Under the pieces are notes generated by a model. That model made no database searches. It worked only from the letters and a program-made list of their open reading frames with translations, and was not told the DNA's origin. Positions 18,623 through 27,400 of a stretch of 64,000 nt of DNA are shown here, one piece after another. Source of the stretch: Haloarchaeobius litoreus (GTDB taxonomy: Archaea > Halobacteriota > Halobacteria > Halobacteriales > Natrialbaceae); contig NZ_JANHJR010000003.1 of assembly GCF_024495425.1 (NCBI RefSeq), positions 806,001 to 870,000 on the forward strand, in the 5' to 3' direction. Position numbers and translations under genes: made by a program. The first letter of the stretch is position 1. Every line of letters begins with the position of its first letter.

Positions 18623-19393
18623 ATGTTCGAACAGGACCGGTCGGCGGCCGTGGTGGGCGTCGCCGGCGGCGCGGGTGCGACGCGACTGACGGTCGAGCTG
18701 GCGACGACGCTGGCGCGCGACGGGCGTGACGTGGCGGTGTTCGACGCCGCGTTCGCCACGCAGGGACTGAGTCAGTACGTCCACGGGCGCATCGACGCGG
18801 ATCTGACGCGACTGCTCACCGACGAGGACGTGACGCCGGAGCAGGCGATGGTCGACCTGCGCGTGGACACGCCGGGCGACGTGAGCGTCTGCCCGACCTA
18901 CGCACCGTTCGAGCGCATCGCCCGCGCGAAGTCCGGCGCGTCGGCGGAGCGCTTCGGTCAGGAGCTCCGCGACGCGACGGTGGCGTACGACCACGTGCTC
19001 GTGGATACGCCGCCGGTGGCGGACAACCCCTCCATCGCGGCGGTCAACGCGACCGACAACGTCGCCTGCGTCGTGCCGTCCTCGAAGCGCGGGGCGGACA
19101 CGCTTGCGCGGGTACGCGACCGCCTGGCCGACATCGGCGTCGAGCCACACCGCGTCGTCGCGAACCGCGCCGACGAACCGGCGACGCGGGACTCGACGCC
19201 CGTCGAGTCGGCAGACGTTGCGGTCCCGGAGAGCGACGTCCGCGAGGTCGCGGGCGCGCCGGTCTGTGTCGACGGCGCGACGGGGCCGTTCGCCCGCAGC
19301 CTCGCGACCACGGCCGAGGCCGTCTTCGACACCCAGCTCGACGTGGAGTTCCCGAAGGAGGGACTGCGGACGCGCCTCTCCGCACGCTTCTGA
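18623..19393 (+). CDS. ParA/MinD-like protein with a degenerate P-loop
   Basis: 256 residues with the SIMIBI fold order. An N-terminal GVAGGAGATRLTVELA segment sits where the deviant Walker A lies, then VAVFDAAFATQGLSQYV follows, then a Walker B-like VLVDTPPVADNPS near residue 128. The P-loop lacks the usual GKGGxGK[ST] lysines, so nucleotide hydrolysis is doubtful. Family members position macromolecules; this one may be a regulator or pseudo-ATPase. It is followed at 19436 by a multi-span membrane protein. Confidence 0.75.
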   Translation: MFEQDRSAAVVGVAGGAGATRLTVELATTLARDGRDVAVFDAAFATQGLSQYVHGRIDADLTRLLTDEDVTPEQAMVDLRVDTPGDVSVCPTYAPFERIARAKSGASAERFGQELRDATVAYDHVLVDTPPVADNPSIAAVNATDNVACVVPSSKRGADTLARVRDRLADIGVEPHRVVANRADEPATRDSTPVESADVAVPESDVREVAGAPVCVDGATGPFARSLATTAEAVFDTQLDVEFPKEGLRTRLSARF

Positions 19394-19435
19394 GAGACGA
19401 AAAAATTTTACGGTAAGTTACATATCCCTTCTCGT

Positions 19436-20284
19436 ATGGCAGTAGAACCCGCCCGTCCGTCCGACGTTGGGACCGTCGGCGTGCTCTCGCGTGCGGCCGA
19501 CGCCCTCTCGGCCGACCCCCGCATCCTCCTCGCCGGCGTCGCGGTGGTGGGGCTGGGGTTCGTCCCCTACGTCTCGAACGTCGCCTCCCCGGTCGTCGGT
19601 GGCCTGGCAGTCGTACTGACGCATCAAGCGCTCGTCGGAGCGCCCGCGACGGACCGAAGCTACCTCCGGCGCACCCTCTCGGCCATCGGCGCGACCATCG
19701 TCGTCGCCATCATCGCCGTCTCGATCGTCCTCGCCGGCTTCATGATCGTCGGCACCGTCGCGCTCGTCGGCTTCGTCTTCCCGCCGTTGCTGGTGCTCGC
19801 CGTCCTCGTCGGCATCGTCGGCATCGTCCTCCCCGTGCTGTACGTGGCGCTCCGCCTCCACCTCGCGCTCCCCGCCGCGTTCATCGACGGCGAGACCGCC
19901 ACCGACGCGGTGCGCCAGAGCTGGGAGCGCGCCGGCGGCAACGTCGTGACCGTGTTGGGCGTCCAGCTCGTCACCGGCGTGCTCTCGGCGCTCGCCGCGC
20001 TCCTCATCGCCTACGCCTTCGGCATCCCGTTCCCCGGAACCATCGAGAGCGGCGGCGTGCTCTCGTTCTCCGCGGAGAACCGCGAGCTGGTCTCCCAGTC
20101 CGCGATGGTGCTCCGGTACACCGCGGTCGGCTCCTCGACCGTCTCGGCGACCATCCCGAGCCCCGAGTTCCTGTTCGGCTACTCCGTCGTCGGCGGGCTG
20201 TTCACCGCACTCAACTACAGCTCGCAGGCGGTCATGTACCGGGAGTTCGACGACGAGGGCGTCGAGACACTTGCCGGCGTCTGA
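19436..20284 (+). CDS. Multi-span membrane protein (DUF7847-like)
   Basis: 282 residues with about five to six hydrophobic segments, for example ILLAGVAVVGLGFVPYV, TIVVAIIAVSIVLAGFMIVG and LLVLAVLVGIVGIVLPVLYV. The segment WERAGGNVVTVLGVQLVTG is typical of a family of haloarchaeal membrane proteins with no assigned role. The promoter region upstream is AT-rich (ACGAAAAAATTTTACGG). Function unknown. Confidence 0.7.
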   Translation: MAVEPARPSDVGTVGVLSRAADALSADPRILLAGVAVVGLGFVPYVSNVASPVVGGLAVVLTHQALVGAPATDRSYLRRTLSAIGATIVVAIIAVSIVLAGFMIVGTVALVGFVFPPLLVLAVLVGIVGIVLPVLYVALRLHLALPAAFIDGETATDAVRQSWERAGGNVVTVLGVQLVTGVLSALAALLIAYAFGIPFPGTIESGGVLSFSAENRELVSQSAMVLRYTAVGSSTVSATIPSPEFLFGYSVVGGLFTALNYSSQAVMYREFDDEGVETLAGV

Positions 20285-20290
20285 ACCGTC

Positions 20291-20806
20291 TCAGAGGAAG
20301 TCGTCCGCACCGCTCATCGTCTCTGCGAGCGCGTCCCGTTTCGCGACCGACGCGTCGTCCGACCGCGAGAACGCGTCCGCGACCACGTCCTCCGCACCCG
20401 ACAGCGGCTCGTGGCTCTCGACGAACGCCGCCAGCGCGAACTCGCGCTCGCTCGCGCCGCTGAGCGCCCGCGCGTCGGTCCGGGAGAGCTCGCCGGCGAG
20501 CCAGTCACGCACCAACTCGCGGCCCTGCGGCGACACGGGCGAGACGCCTTCGAGCCCGAGGAGGTGGAGCACCTTCGCGGCCGTCGTCGGCACGACACCG
20601 GCCTCGTGGCCGGCCGCGTCGACCGCACTCCCACCGACGTAGGCGTCGACGACGGCCGCCGCCGTCTCGACCGAACACGGCAGGTCGTCGGCGTAGTCGG
20701 CCAGTCGCTCGGAGAGGTCGCCCGCGGTCCCGTCGGCGACGGCGACGCCGCGGTCGCGCTGCTCCGTCGTCACACACAGTCCCTCGGCGATGTCCGCCAG
20801 ACCCAT
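20291..20806 (-). CDS. Conserved haloarchaeal protein of unknown function
   Basis: 171 residues, helical and acidic, starting MGLADIAEGLCVTTEQRDRG. The middle region resembles a small helical bundle (AAAVVDAYVGGSAVDAAGHEAG). No catalytic motif seen. ATG at 20806 is supported by a TATA element (CTTTTATTC) near 20829-20837, about 27 bp upstream. It converges with the membrane protein gene (20284) and diverges from tfb. Confidence 0.65.
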   Translation of the reverse strand: MGLADIAEGLCVTTEQRDRGVAVADGTAGDLSERLADYADDLPCSVETAAAVVDAYVGGSAVDAAGHEAGVVPTTAAKVLHLLGLEGVSPVSPQGRELVRDWLAGELSRTDARALSGASEREFALAAFVESHEPLSGAEDVVADAFSRSDDASVAKRDALAETMSGADDFL

Positions 20807-20976
20807 AGCTATCGCTTCGTGCGCGCCTGAATAAAAGGGTGCGGGTCGACCGCCGACGAGGCGCGACATCCCGCAGCCGAACCTACCGGTCACCGGTGGG
20901 TTCGAGTCGCCGTTCCGCCCGGTTCCATCCACCGACCACACCCGTTTAAATAACCCGTCGGGGCGAACCTTCAGGT

Positions 20977-21858
20977 ATGAGCAAGGCTCAGACGAGCTGT
21001 CCCGAATGCAGCGGTCACCTCCAGCGCGAGCGCGACGAGACGGTCTGTGACGAGTGCGGCCTGGTCGTCGGCTCCGACCGCATCGACCGCGGCCCCGAGT
21101 GGCGCTCCACGACCGAGGGCGAGTCGTCGAAGAAACGCACCGGCGCGCCGCTCACGCGCTCCCGGCACGACCGCGGGCTCTCGACCGAGATCGGCTACGG
21201 CCGCGGGGAGACGACACGACTCACGGGACGGAAGCGCCGCGCCGTCGCCCGGATGCGCCGCCAGCACAACCGCGCCCGCACCGGCTCGAAGCGCGAGCGC
21301 AACAAGGTGTACGCCTTCACCGAGGTCCGCCGCGTCGTCGGCGCGCTGTCGCTCCCGGCGCACGTCCGCGAGCAGGCGTGTGCGCTGTTCGAGTCCGCAC
21401 AGAACGAGGACCTGCTCCAGGGCCGGTCGCTCGAAGGGTTCGCCGCCGCGACGGTGTACGCCGTCTGCCGCGTGCAGGGCATCTCGCGCACCATCGACGA
21501 GGTGGTCGAGCCCGCCCGTGCGACCGCCGCCGAGCTGAAGGCCGCCTACGACGCGCTCAACCGCGAGCTCGGGCTGCCGACCGGTCCCATCGACCCCCGT
21601 GAGTACCTCGCCCGGTACGCGACCGAACTCGACCTCCCGACGGTGGTCGAGTCCCGCGCCCGCGAGCTGGCCGGTGAGGCAGTCGAGGACGGCACCGCGG
21701 CGGGCCGCAACCCGGGTGGCTTCGCCGCGGCGTGTCTCTACCTCGCCGCGCGGGAGCACGACCACGACGTCACCCAGGCCGAGGCCGCCGACGTGGCCGA
21801 CGTGTCCTCGGTCACCGTCCGGTCCGGGTTCTACGCGCTCCGCGACGGGGCGGCGTGA
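20977..21858 (+). CDS. tfb: Transcription initiation factor TFB (TFIIB homologue)
   Basis: Recruits RNA polymerase to TBP-bound promoters. 293 residues. An N-terminal zinc ribbon has CPEC near residue 8 and CDEC near residue 25. A B-reader/linker follows (GPEWRSTTEGES), then two cyclin-like repeats, each with the family helix pattern (ARMRRQHNRAR..., GRSLEGFAAATVYAVCR and GRNPGGFAAACLYLAAR). Haloarchaea carry several TFB paralogues, so this may be a specialised one. The 3' end overlaps the convergent minD gene by 47 bp. Confidence 0.95.
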   Translation: MSKAQTSCPECSGHLQRERDETVCDECGLVVGSDRIDRGPEWRSTTEGESSKKRTGAPLTRSRHDRGLSTEIGYGRGETTRLTGRKRRAVARMRRQHNRARTGSKRERNKVYAFTEVRRVVGALSLPAHVREQACALFESAQNEDLLQGRSLEGFAAATVYAVCRVQGISRTIDEVVEPARATAAELKAAYDALNRELGLPTGPIDPREYLARYATELDLPTVVESRARELAGEAVEDGTAAGRNPGGFAAACLYLAAREHDHDVTQAEAADVADVSSVTVRSGFYALRDGAA

Positions 21859-22501
21859 TGGCGGCCGCGAGCGCGTGGAACGACTCGGCAGCGGCCGAAT
21901 CGGGCATCGTCGCCGTCACCGGCTGGCCCGCCGCCGTGGCCCGGGCGAGCCCGTCGGACTCCGGCACCGTCGTCACCGGCGCGCCGAGTGCGCGCTCGAC
22001 CGCCGCCCGCGGCGGGTTCGTCCCCGTCCGGTTCAGCACGACCTGCGCCAGCCCGGCGTCGAGTTCGCGAGCCAGTGCTCGCGTCCGCAGCGCGTCGGGT
22101 AGCGCGAACGCGTCCGGCAGCGCGACCAGCACCGTCCGGTCGGCGGCGAGCAGCGGCATCCCCGCGTCGGCGGCCAGTCCGGCGGGACAGTCCACGACCA
22201 CGTCGCCGTAGGCGCGCTCGACCGCCCGGACCGCGTCGACGAGCCCCCGCACGTCGGCCGCCCGGGCCCCGGCGAGCGAGCGCCCGCACGGCAGGAGGTC
22301 GACGGGACCGCCCTCCCGCACCGCCTCGACCGGGTCGGCTCTCCCCGCGAGCACGTCGTGGAGGTCCGGGCCCGTGCCACCGGGGAGGTCGGCCATCCCG
22401 AGGTCGCCGTCGACGACGACCGCGTCGGTCACCGCGCCGAGGTTGTACGCGACCGTCGACTTGCCGACGCCGCCCTTCCCGCCCGTGACCGCGACCCTCA
22501 T
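21812..22501 (-). CDS. minD: MinD/ParA-family ATPase (MinD1-like)
   Basis: 229 residues with an intact deviant Walker A (GGKGGVGKSTVAYNL, residues about 7-21), an Asp in VVVDGDLGMADLP (switch I), and Walker B VVVDCPAGL. It ends in a basic tail (RRGARRTRTGR) that could contact membrane or DNA. It is the last gene of a tight operon from mcm through four small unknown genes. From memory, Haloferax MinD1 sits next to mcm and tfb in this way. Cell-positioning or regulatory role, by family. Confidence 0.85.
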   Translation of the reverse strand: MRVAVTGGKGGVGKSTVAYNLGAVTDAVVVDGDLGMADLPGGTGPDLHDVLAGRADPVEAVREGGPVDLLPCGRSLAGARAADVRGLVDAVRAVERAYGDVVVDCPAGLAADAGMPLLAADRTVLVALPDAFALPDALRTRALARELDAGLAQVVLNRTGTNPPRAAVERALGAPVTTVPESDGLARATAAGQPVTATMPDSAAAESFHALAAAITPPRRGARRTRTGR

Positions 22502-22905
22502 CGTTTCTCCTCCGCTGTCGTCGCCTCGGTCGCCCCCGCAACGGGCACCGCGTCCGCCGGTGGCGTCGGATCGCCGAGCGCACGGACGACGTGCTCGGGG
22601 GTCGGGTCGACCTGTGTCTCGCTGTCCCCGTCAACTGCCACCGACTCCGCGACCGTCAGTGCCGTCCCGTCGGGTGCAGCAGGCGTCGCAAAGCCGATAC
22701 CACGGGTCCGGCCCGCGGGAACGGTCAGCGTGACCCCCTCCTCGTCCCAGCCCGCCGCCGGCACGCCCTGTCGCCGCGGCGGCCACACCGGGCGGCAGTC
22801 GGTTCTGAGCGTGATTCGCCGTGCGGTGTGCCCGTCGTTGTGGACCGTCGCCGCGACGAACGTCACGCAGTCGCGTCGTTCCGTCTCCACGTCGAGTTCG
22901 ACCAT
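22498..22905 (-). CDS. Conserved operon protein (beta-rich, unknown function)
   Basis: 135 residues starting MVELDVETERRDCVTFVAATV. The alternation of hydrophobic and polar residues (HNDGHTARRITLRTDC, GVTLTVPAGRTRGIGF) suggests a small immunoglobulin-like beta fold. Its TGA overlaps the minD ATG (ATGA), so the two are translationally coupled. No function recognised; it is conserved in position in other haloarchaea from memory. Confidence 0.7.
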   Translation of the reverse strand: MVELDVETERRDCVTFVAATVHNDGHTARRITLRTDCRPVWPPRRQGVPAAGWDEEGVTLTVPAGRTRGIGFATPAAPDGTALTVAESVAVDGDSETQVDPTPEHVVRALGDPTPPADAVPVAGATEATTAEEKR

Positions 22906-22930
22906 GCCCACTCTGGCCGCGTGTTCGCGC

Positions 22931-23803
22931 TTAAACCGTGAGAACGGGCGAATCGAGCGCCGTCGCAGCGGCTCCAGCCGACGCGAACCGGTCGCACGAC
23001 AGCACGACCGGCGCGTCGAGCGTCGCCACGCGGGCGACCGCCAGCGCGGCCGTCACGTCGTCCCCGTCGTACGCTCCCGGCGTCTCGCCGGGCGACGCCT
23101 CGCCCGGAACCACCGCCAGCGCGTCCGCGAACTCGTCGTCGACCCGCGCGGCGAGCCACGCGCGCGCCGCCCGGCGGGCGTTCGCCAGGTCGTCCTCGAT
23201 GGCGAGCCGTCGCTCCCGCGCGTCCCGGCCATCCCTGGCCGCACGGCGGGCCGCCGCCAGCGCCTCCTCCGCCGCGATGCGGTCGGTCTCCACGTCCGTC
23301 AGCTCGCGTGCCACCTCGCGCAGCTCCCGTTCCAGCTCCCCGGTCGGCTCGTCGAGTCGCCGTCGCTCGCGCAGCGCGCCCCGTAGCGACGCGACGCGCT
23401 CCGTGAGTTCCGCCTCCCTGGCACCCGCTTCGGAGACGCGCTTGCGTGCCTGCCGTCGGGCGGGCGCAGCACCCTCATCCGCGTCGACCGCCGCCAGCTC
23501 CCGCTCCAGCGTCTCGATACGGTCCGCCTGCGGCGGTTCCAGCCCCCGCTGGCAAGCCACGGCGGCCAGCGCCCGGCGAGTGTTGACCGACCCGTCCGCC
23601 TCGACGACGCCGACCGCCTCGTGGACCGGCCCCGGGTCCGGGCAGTCGATTCGGAGCGTCGGCCCGCCACCCTGCGTGCTGCCGCCGGTTCCGACGGCAC
23701 CGTCGCACCGGACCGCGTGCAGCACCGTCTCGACGGTGAGTCCACGATTCCGGAGGTCGACCGCTGTGCCCGTCGCCGACCACGCGCCGTAGACGACCTT
23801 CAC
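22931..23803 (-). CDS. Conserved operon protein with central coiled coil
   Basis: 290 residues. An N-terminal mixed alpha/beta domain (MKVVYGAWSATGTAVDL) is followed by a long charged coiled coil from about residue 95 to 210 (RIETLERELAAVDAD..., ELERELREVARELTDVE). A C-terminal domain ends in a strand pair (VVLSCDRFASAGAAATALDSP). It overlaps the upstream gene by 4 nt (ATGA). Function unknown; always in the mcm-minD neighbourhood as far as I recall. Confidence 0.7.
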   Translation of the reverse strand: MKVVYGAWSATGTAVDLRNRGLTVETVLHAVRCDGAVGTGGSTQGGGPTLRIDCPDPGPVHEAVGVVEADGSVNTRRALAAVACQRGLEPPQADRIETLERELAAVDADEGAAPARRQARKRVSEAGAREAELTERVASLRGALRERRRLDEPTGELERELREVARELTDVETDRIAAEEALAAARRAARDGRDARERRLAIEDDLANARRAARAWLAARVDDEFADALAVVPGEASPGETPGAYDGDDVTAALAVARVATLDAPVVLSCDRFASAGAAATALDSPVLTV

Positions 23804-24138
23804 AGCTCCCGTGCCCGCATCTCGCCCGGTGATGGATGGTCGGTTCCGGTCGCGAACCGCTCGTACGGCGTGTACGGCGAGTCCCGCTCCGCGTACGCCT
23901 CGGCCGCCGCACGGACGCGCTCGTAGGTCGGCTCAAACTCGTTCAGCGGTTCGGTCCGCTCGACCTGCACGTCGCCGCCGTGTTTCGCCCGGAGCCGCAG
24001 CGCACAGAACGCGCCGAACTCGGTCCGGTCGAACAGCGCCGCCCGCCCGAACCGCCGCACGACCGCGTCCTCGTGCGCCCGACAGACGTTCCGGAGCGTC
24101 TCCCGCGCCGCCGTCGAGTACGTGATGACGAGGAACAC
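23800..24138 (-). CDS. Conserved operon protein, unknown function
   Basis: 112 residues starting MFLVITYSTAARETLRNVCRAHEDAVVRRFGRAALF. The open, mixed alpha/beta look and the conserved FGAFCALRLRAKHGG segment point to a small folded cytosolic protein; no motif known to me. It is coupled to the next gene by a 4-nt overlap and separated from the preceding one by 38 bp. Confidence 0.7.
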   Translation of the reverse strand: MFLVITYSTAARETLRNVCRAHEDAVVRRFGRAALFDRTEFGAFCALRLRAKHGGDVQVERTEPLNEFEPTYERVRAAAEAYAERDSPYTPYERFATGTDHPSPGEMRAREL

Positions 24139-24176
24139 GTGGTTTCGTGCGAAACGCTGTGTAAAAAAGTCACCGG

Positions 24177-24485
24177 TCAGTCCGAGACACGCTCGACCGA
24201 CAGCGACTCCGGGAGGTCGGCAGCGAGTTCGCGAGCCTGCGCCCGGGCCTCGTTCGGCCCCGCGGCGACGAGAACGAGTCCGCTGGTGCCGTCGGCTGGG
24301 GGGTCCCCACCCCCGTCCGTCGGCGTGACCCGGTACACCGCCAGCGACTCGCCCACGTCGAACTCGCTGACGTACGTCCGCAGGATGGTCTGGACGCGCC
24401 GTTCGAGGTCGGTCAGGTCGCAGTCGCCGTCCTCGAACGACGCCAGGGCGTCCTCGACGTTCCGTAGCGCGGAGATTCGGTCCAT
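24177..24485 (-). CDS. Conserved operon protein, unknown function
   Basis: 102 residues starting MDRISALRNVEDALASFEDGDCDLTDLERRV. It has a helix followed by a beta-rich half (SLAVYRVTPTDGG, SGLVLVAAGPNEARAQARELA). Its ATG overlaps the mcm stop codon, so expression follows mcm directly. No enzyme motif seen. Confidence 0.7.
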   Translation of the reverse strand: MDRISALRNVEDALASFEDGDCDLTDLERRVQTILRTYVSEFDVGESLAVYRVTPTDGGGDPPADGTSGLVLVAAGPNEARAQARELAADLPESLSVERVSD

Positions 24486-27400
24486 CAGGTCGTCCGGAGG
24501 TGGTCGGTGCGGGGCTCGTACACCTCGCCCTTCTGTTTGAGCTTCTCGATCTCGTGTTCCGCCTTCGAGGGGTCCATCCCGATCTCGTCGGCCCGGTCGA
24601 GCACCACGTCGACCGGCGCGCCCTCGTCGTAGTCCTCCTCGATGTCGCCGATGAGCTGCTTGAGGTTCTTGATGCGGTCGCGCTGGGTCTTCGACGTCCC
24701 CGTCTCGACCACGTCCGCGTCGAACTCGCCCGTCTCCGGGTCCACGCCGATGTCCTTCAGGCAGTCGCGGACGATGGTGATCGACCGGTCAGCGTCGGAC
24801 TCCTCGACCGTATCGGAGAGACGGACCCGCGCCGACGCCTCCGCCAGCCGCACCAGCGCCTCCAGCTGGCGTGCCGTCACCGGCACCGGTGCGTCCTCCT
24901 CCATCCCCTTCGAGCGCAGGTCCACGTAGAACTGCTCGATGGCGTCCCGCGCATCCTGGGTCATCCGGGGGAAGCAGTTCTGCTTCGAGTACGCGATGTA
25001 CTTCCGCATCAGCTCCGGGTCGATGACCGGGTCCACATTCTCGGTCATCTCGTCGATCTCCGCCTGGTCGACGCCGACGTTCGTCAGCTCCGCCTTCTGC
25101 GTGTTCAACTCCCCCGCGTAGTTCGTCTTCAGGATGTGCTGTGCGAGGTCGCGGTCGTGCTCCTCGTCCGGCTTGTCCGTCACCGTGAAGATGAGGTCGA
25201 ACCGCGAGATGAGCGCCGGCTCCAGGTCGATCTGCTCGCTGATCGGCTCGTACTGGTCGAACCGGCCGTACTTCGGGTTCGCCGCCCCCAGCAGCGAACA
25301 GCGCGACTTCAGCGTCGCGTTGATGCCCGCCTTCGACACCGAGATCTCCTGCTGTTCCAGCGCCTGGTGCATGGCACTGCGGTCGTCCGCGGCCATCTTG
25401 TCGAGCTCGTCGACCGCCGCGATGCCCTGGTCGGCCAGGACGAGCGCCCCCGCTTCGAGCGTCCACTGCTGGCCGTCGCCGAAGTCGTCGCGGACCGCAG
25501 CTGCAGTGAGCCCTGCGCTGGAGCTGCCCTTCCCGGAGGTGTAGACGGAGCGTGGTGCTATGTGACGGATGTAGCTGAGCATCTGGGAGTTGTGCGAGAC
25601 CAGATTGTTCGAGAGGTAGTTGTGGGTTCCCGCGACTTCGAGGTCGTACACCCAGTCGTAGTCGGGCGTGACGGGTTCGATGGATTCGATGCGTTCCCAC
25701 TGTAGGTCACTATCGCAGAGTCGTCGGAGGGCTGCAACTTCGTGTGGTATCGACCCACCATCAGCGACGACCTCAGATGCGTCTTGATACTCGGTCCCTG
25801 GAAGACTGTCCTCGAACGTCTGCACGACCGCATCGAGTCTCTCCCGACTCGGGTTACGGTCACCCCGTTCGTAGTGCTGGTACGTCGACCGGGGGAGACC
25901 ACAGTCGGACTGCGTCAGCCCGAGAGACTCACGAATCCGACGCAGCGAGTCGCCTACAGCAGGGACAACATCCGTGTTGGTGTTGGAGTTCACTCCCTCG
26001 TGTTTTGCTGCCGACGCTGCTTTCCGCCCGGTCACGAATCCAATCCGCTCGACGTAGCTCGCGAAGGCATCACCGCTGATTCTGAGTCTGTAGCTCCCGC
26101 CAGCCTTCTCCCGGAGTTGTGCCGTGATACCGAACGAGAGCAGCAGACTTCGAACACCGTCGAGCAACTCGCGGCTCATCGAGGCAACCGAGATTTCGCG
26201 CTGCGATGTGGAGATGTGGCATTCCCCGTCGATGTACGCCTTCAGGAACGCACGCTGAATCTCCAGCGAGCTACGGAATATCGGTTCGGGGACGCGCTGC
26301 TCGGCCGACCGTCCGAGCATCGCCGGTTCAAGGGATTCGAGGAAGCTAACGAACTCACCGGCGGAGCACATGATTTCGCGTGCAGATTTCCCCTCGTGTG
26401 CTCCCCGCTCGGTCCAGTTCAGTCCGAGTGCCTCCAGCGCGTCGATGCTGTCTTCTAGAATCTCGCGGTCGTCGTTCGTGATGCTGACGAACCCGGTGTT
26501 GTCCGAACGCTGCTCGACGTATCCCTCGGCGACGATGTAACCGACCAATCGGGCCAGCGACGGCGTCCACTCCTCGGGAAGGTCGAGCGGAATCGCGTTG
26601 TGTGAGATTGCTCGGCGGTAGTCGACAGCGAGCGTGTCGTCGTAGTCGTGGTCGAGACTGGACGGAGCCCCGACGAAATCACCCTCGCTCAGCTCCCGTG
26701 ACTCGACCGCACGGAACCCTGCGCCAGCGGGAACGAACAGCGGGTGCGACGGTGTCACCTCGATTTCCTTCCCGGTATCCGTCCGAATCCGGTACATCGT
26801 CTCAGGGGCTTCGCGCTTCCAAACCTTCGTCGCCTGCTCCGTCCCTATCTTCCCGTCGGGTTGCAGGGAGGGAACCCCGATACTGACCTCGTCCCACCAG
26901 CCGTCGTCGATCTCCTTCGGGTCGCCAAGATTCGACTCGACGAGTTCGCGAATCTCCACTTCCGTGCCGTCGCCCAGCGTGACTCTGGTGTCTCCTCTTA
27001 CGCACTTACCCGTCCCAGGGTCCCCGATCAGCAGCATGTGCAGGTCGCCCCGAATCCGGGACTCGTCGGGGAGGAACTTGGTGACGCCGGAGAACAGCTG
27101 GAGGATCATCGCGAGCTTCTCCTGGTCGTAGCCGAAGATGGAGGGCGCGATGGAGCCGACCATCTGCTCGTAGATGTCGGGCTCGTTCGAGAGCTCGATT
27201 ATCTCCGCTTTGTCCTCCTCGGAGATCTCCATGTCCTCGAACTGTTCCTCGTCGATGCGCACCGAGACGCCCTCCAGATAGTGGTCGAACAGGGGCGACT
27301 TCTCCTGCTGGTTGCCCTGCTGTTCGAGCCGGAGGATGCCGGTGGCGGCGACGTGGTCACCCGGCGTCACTTCGCCGGTGATGTCGTCCTCGATGTGGAT

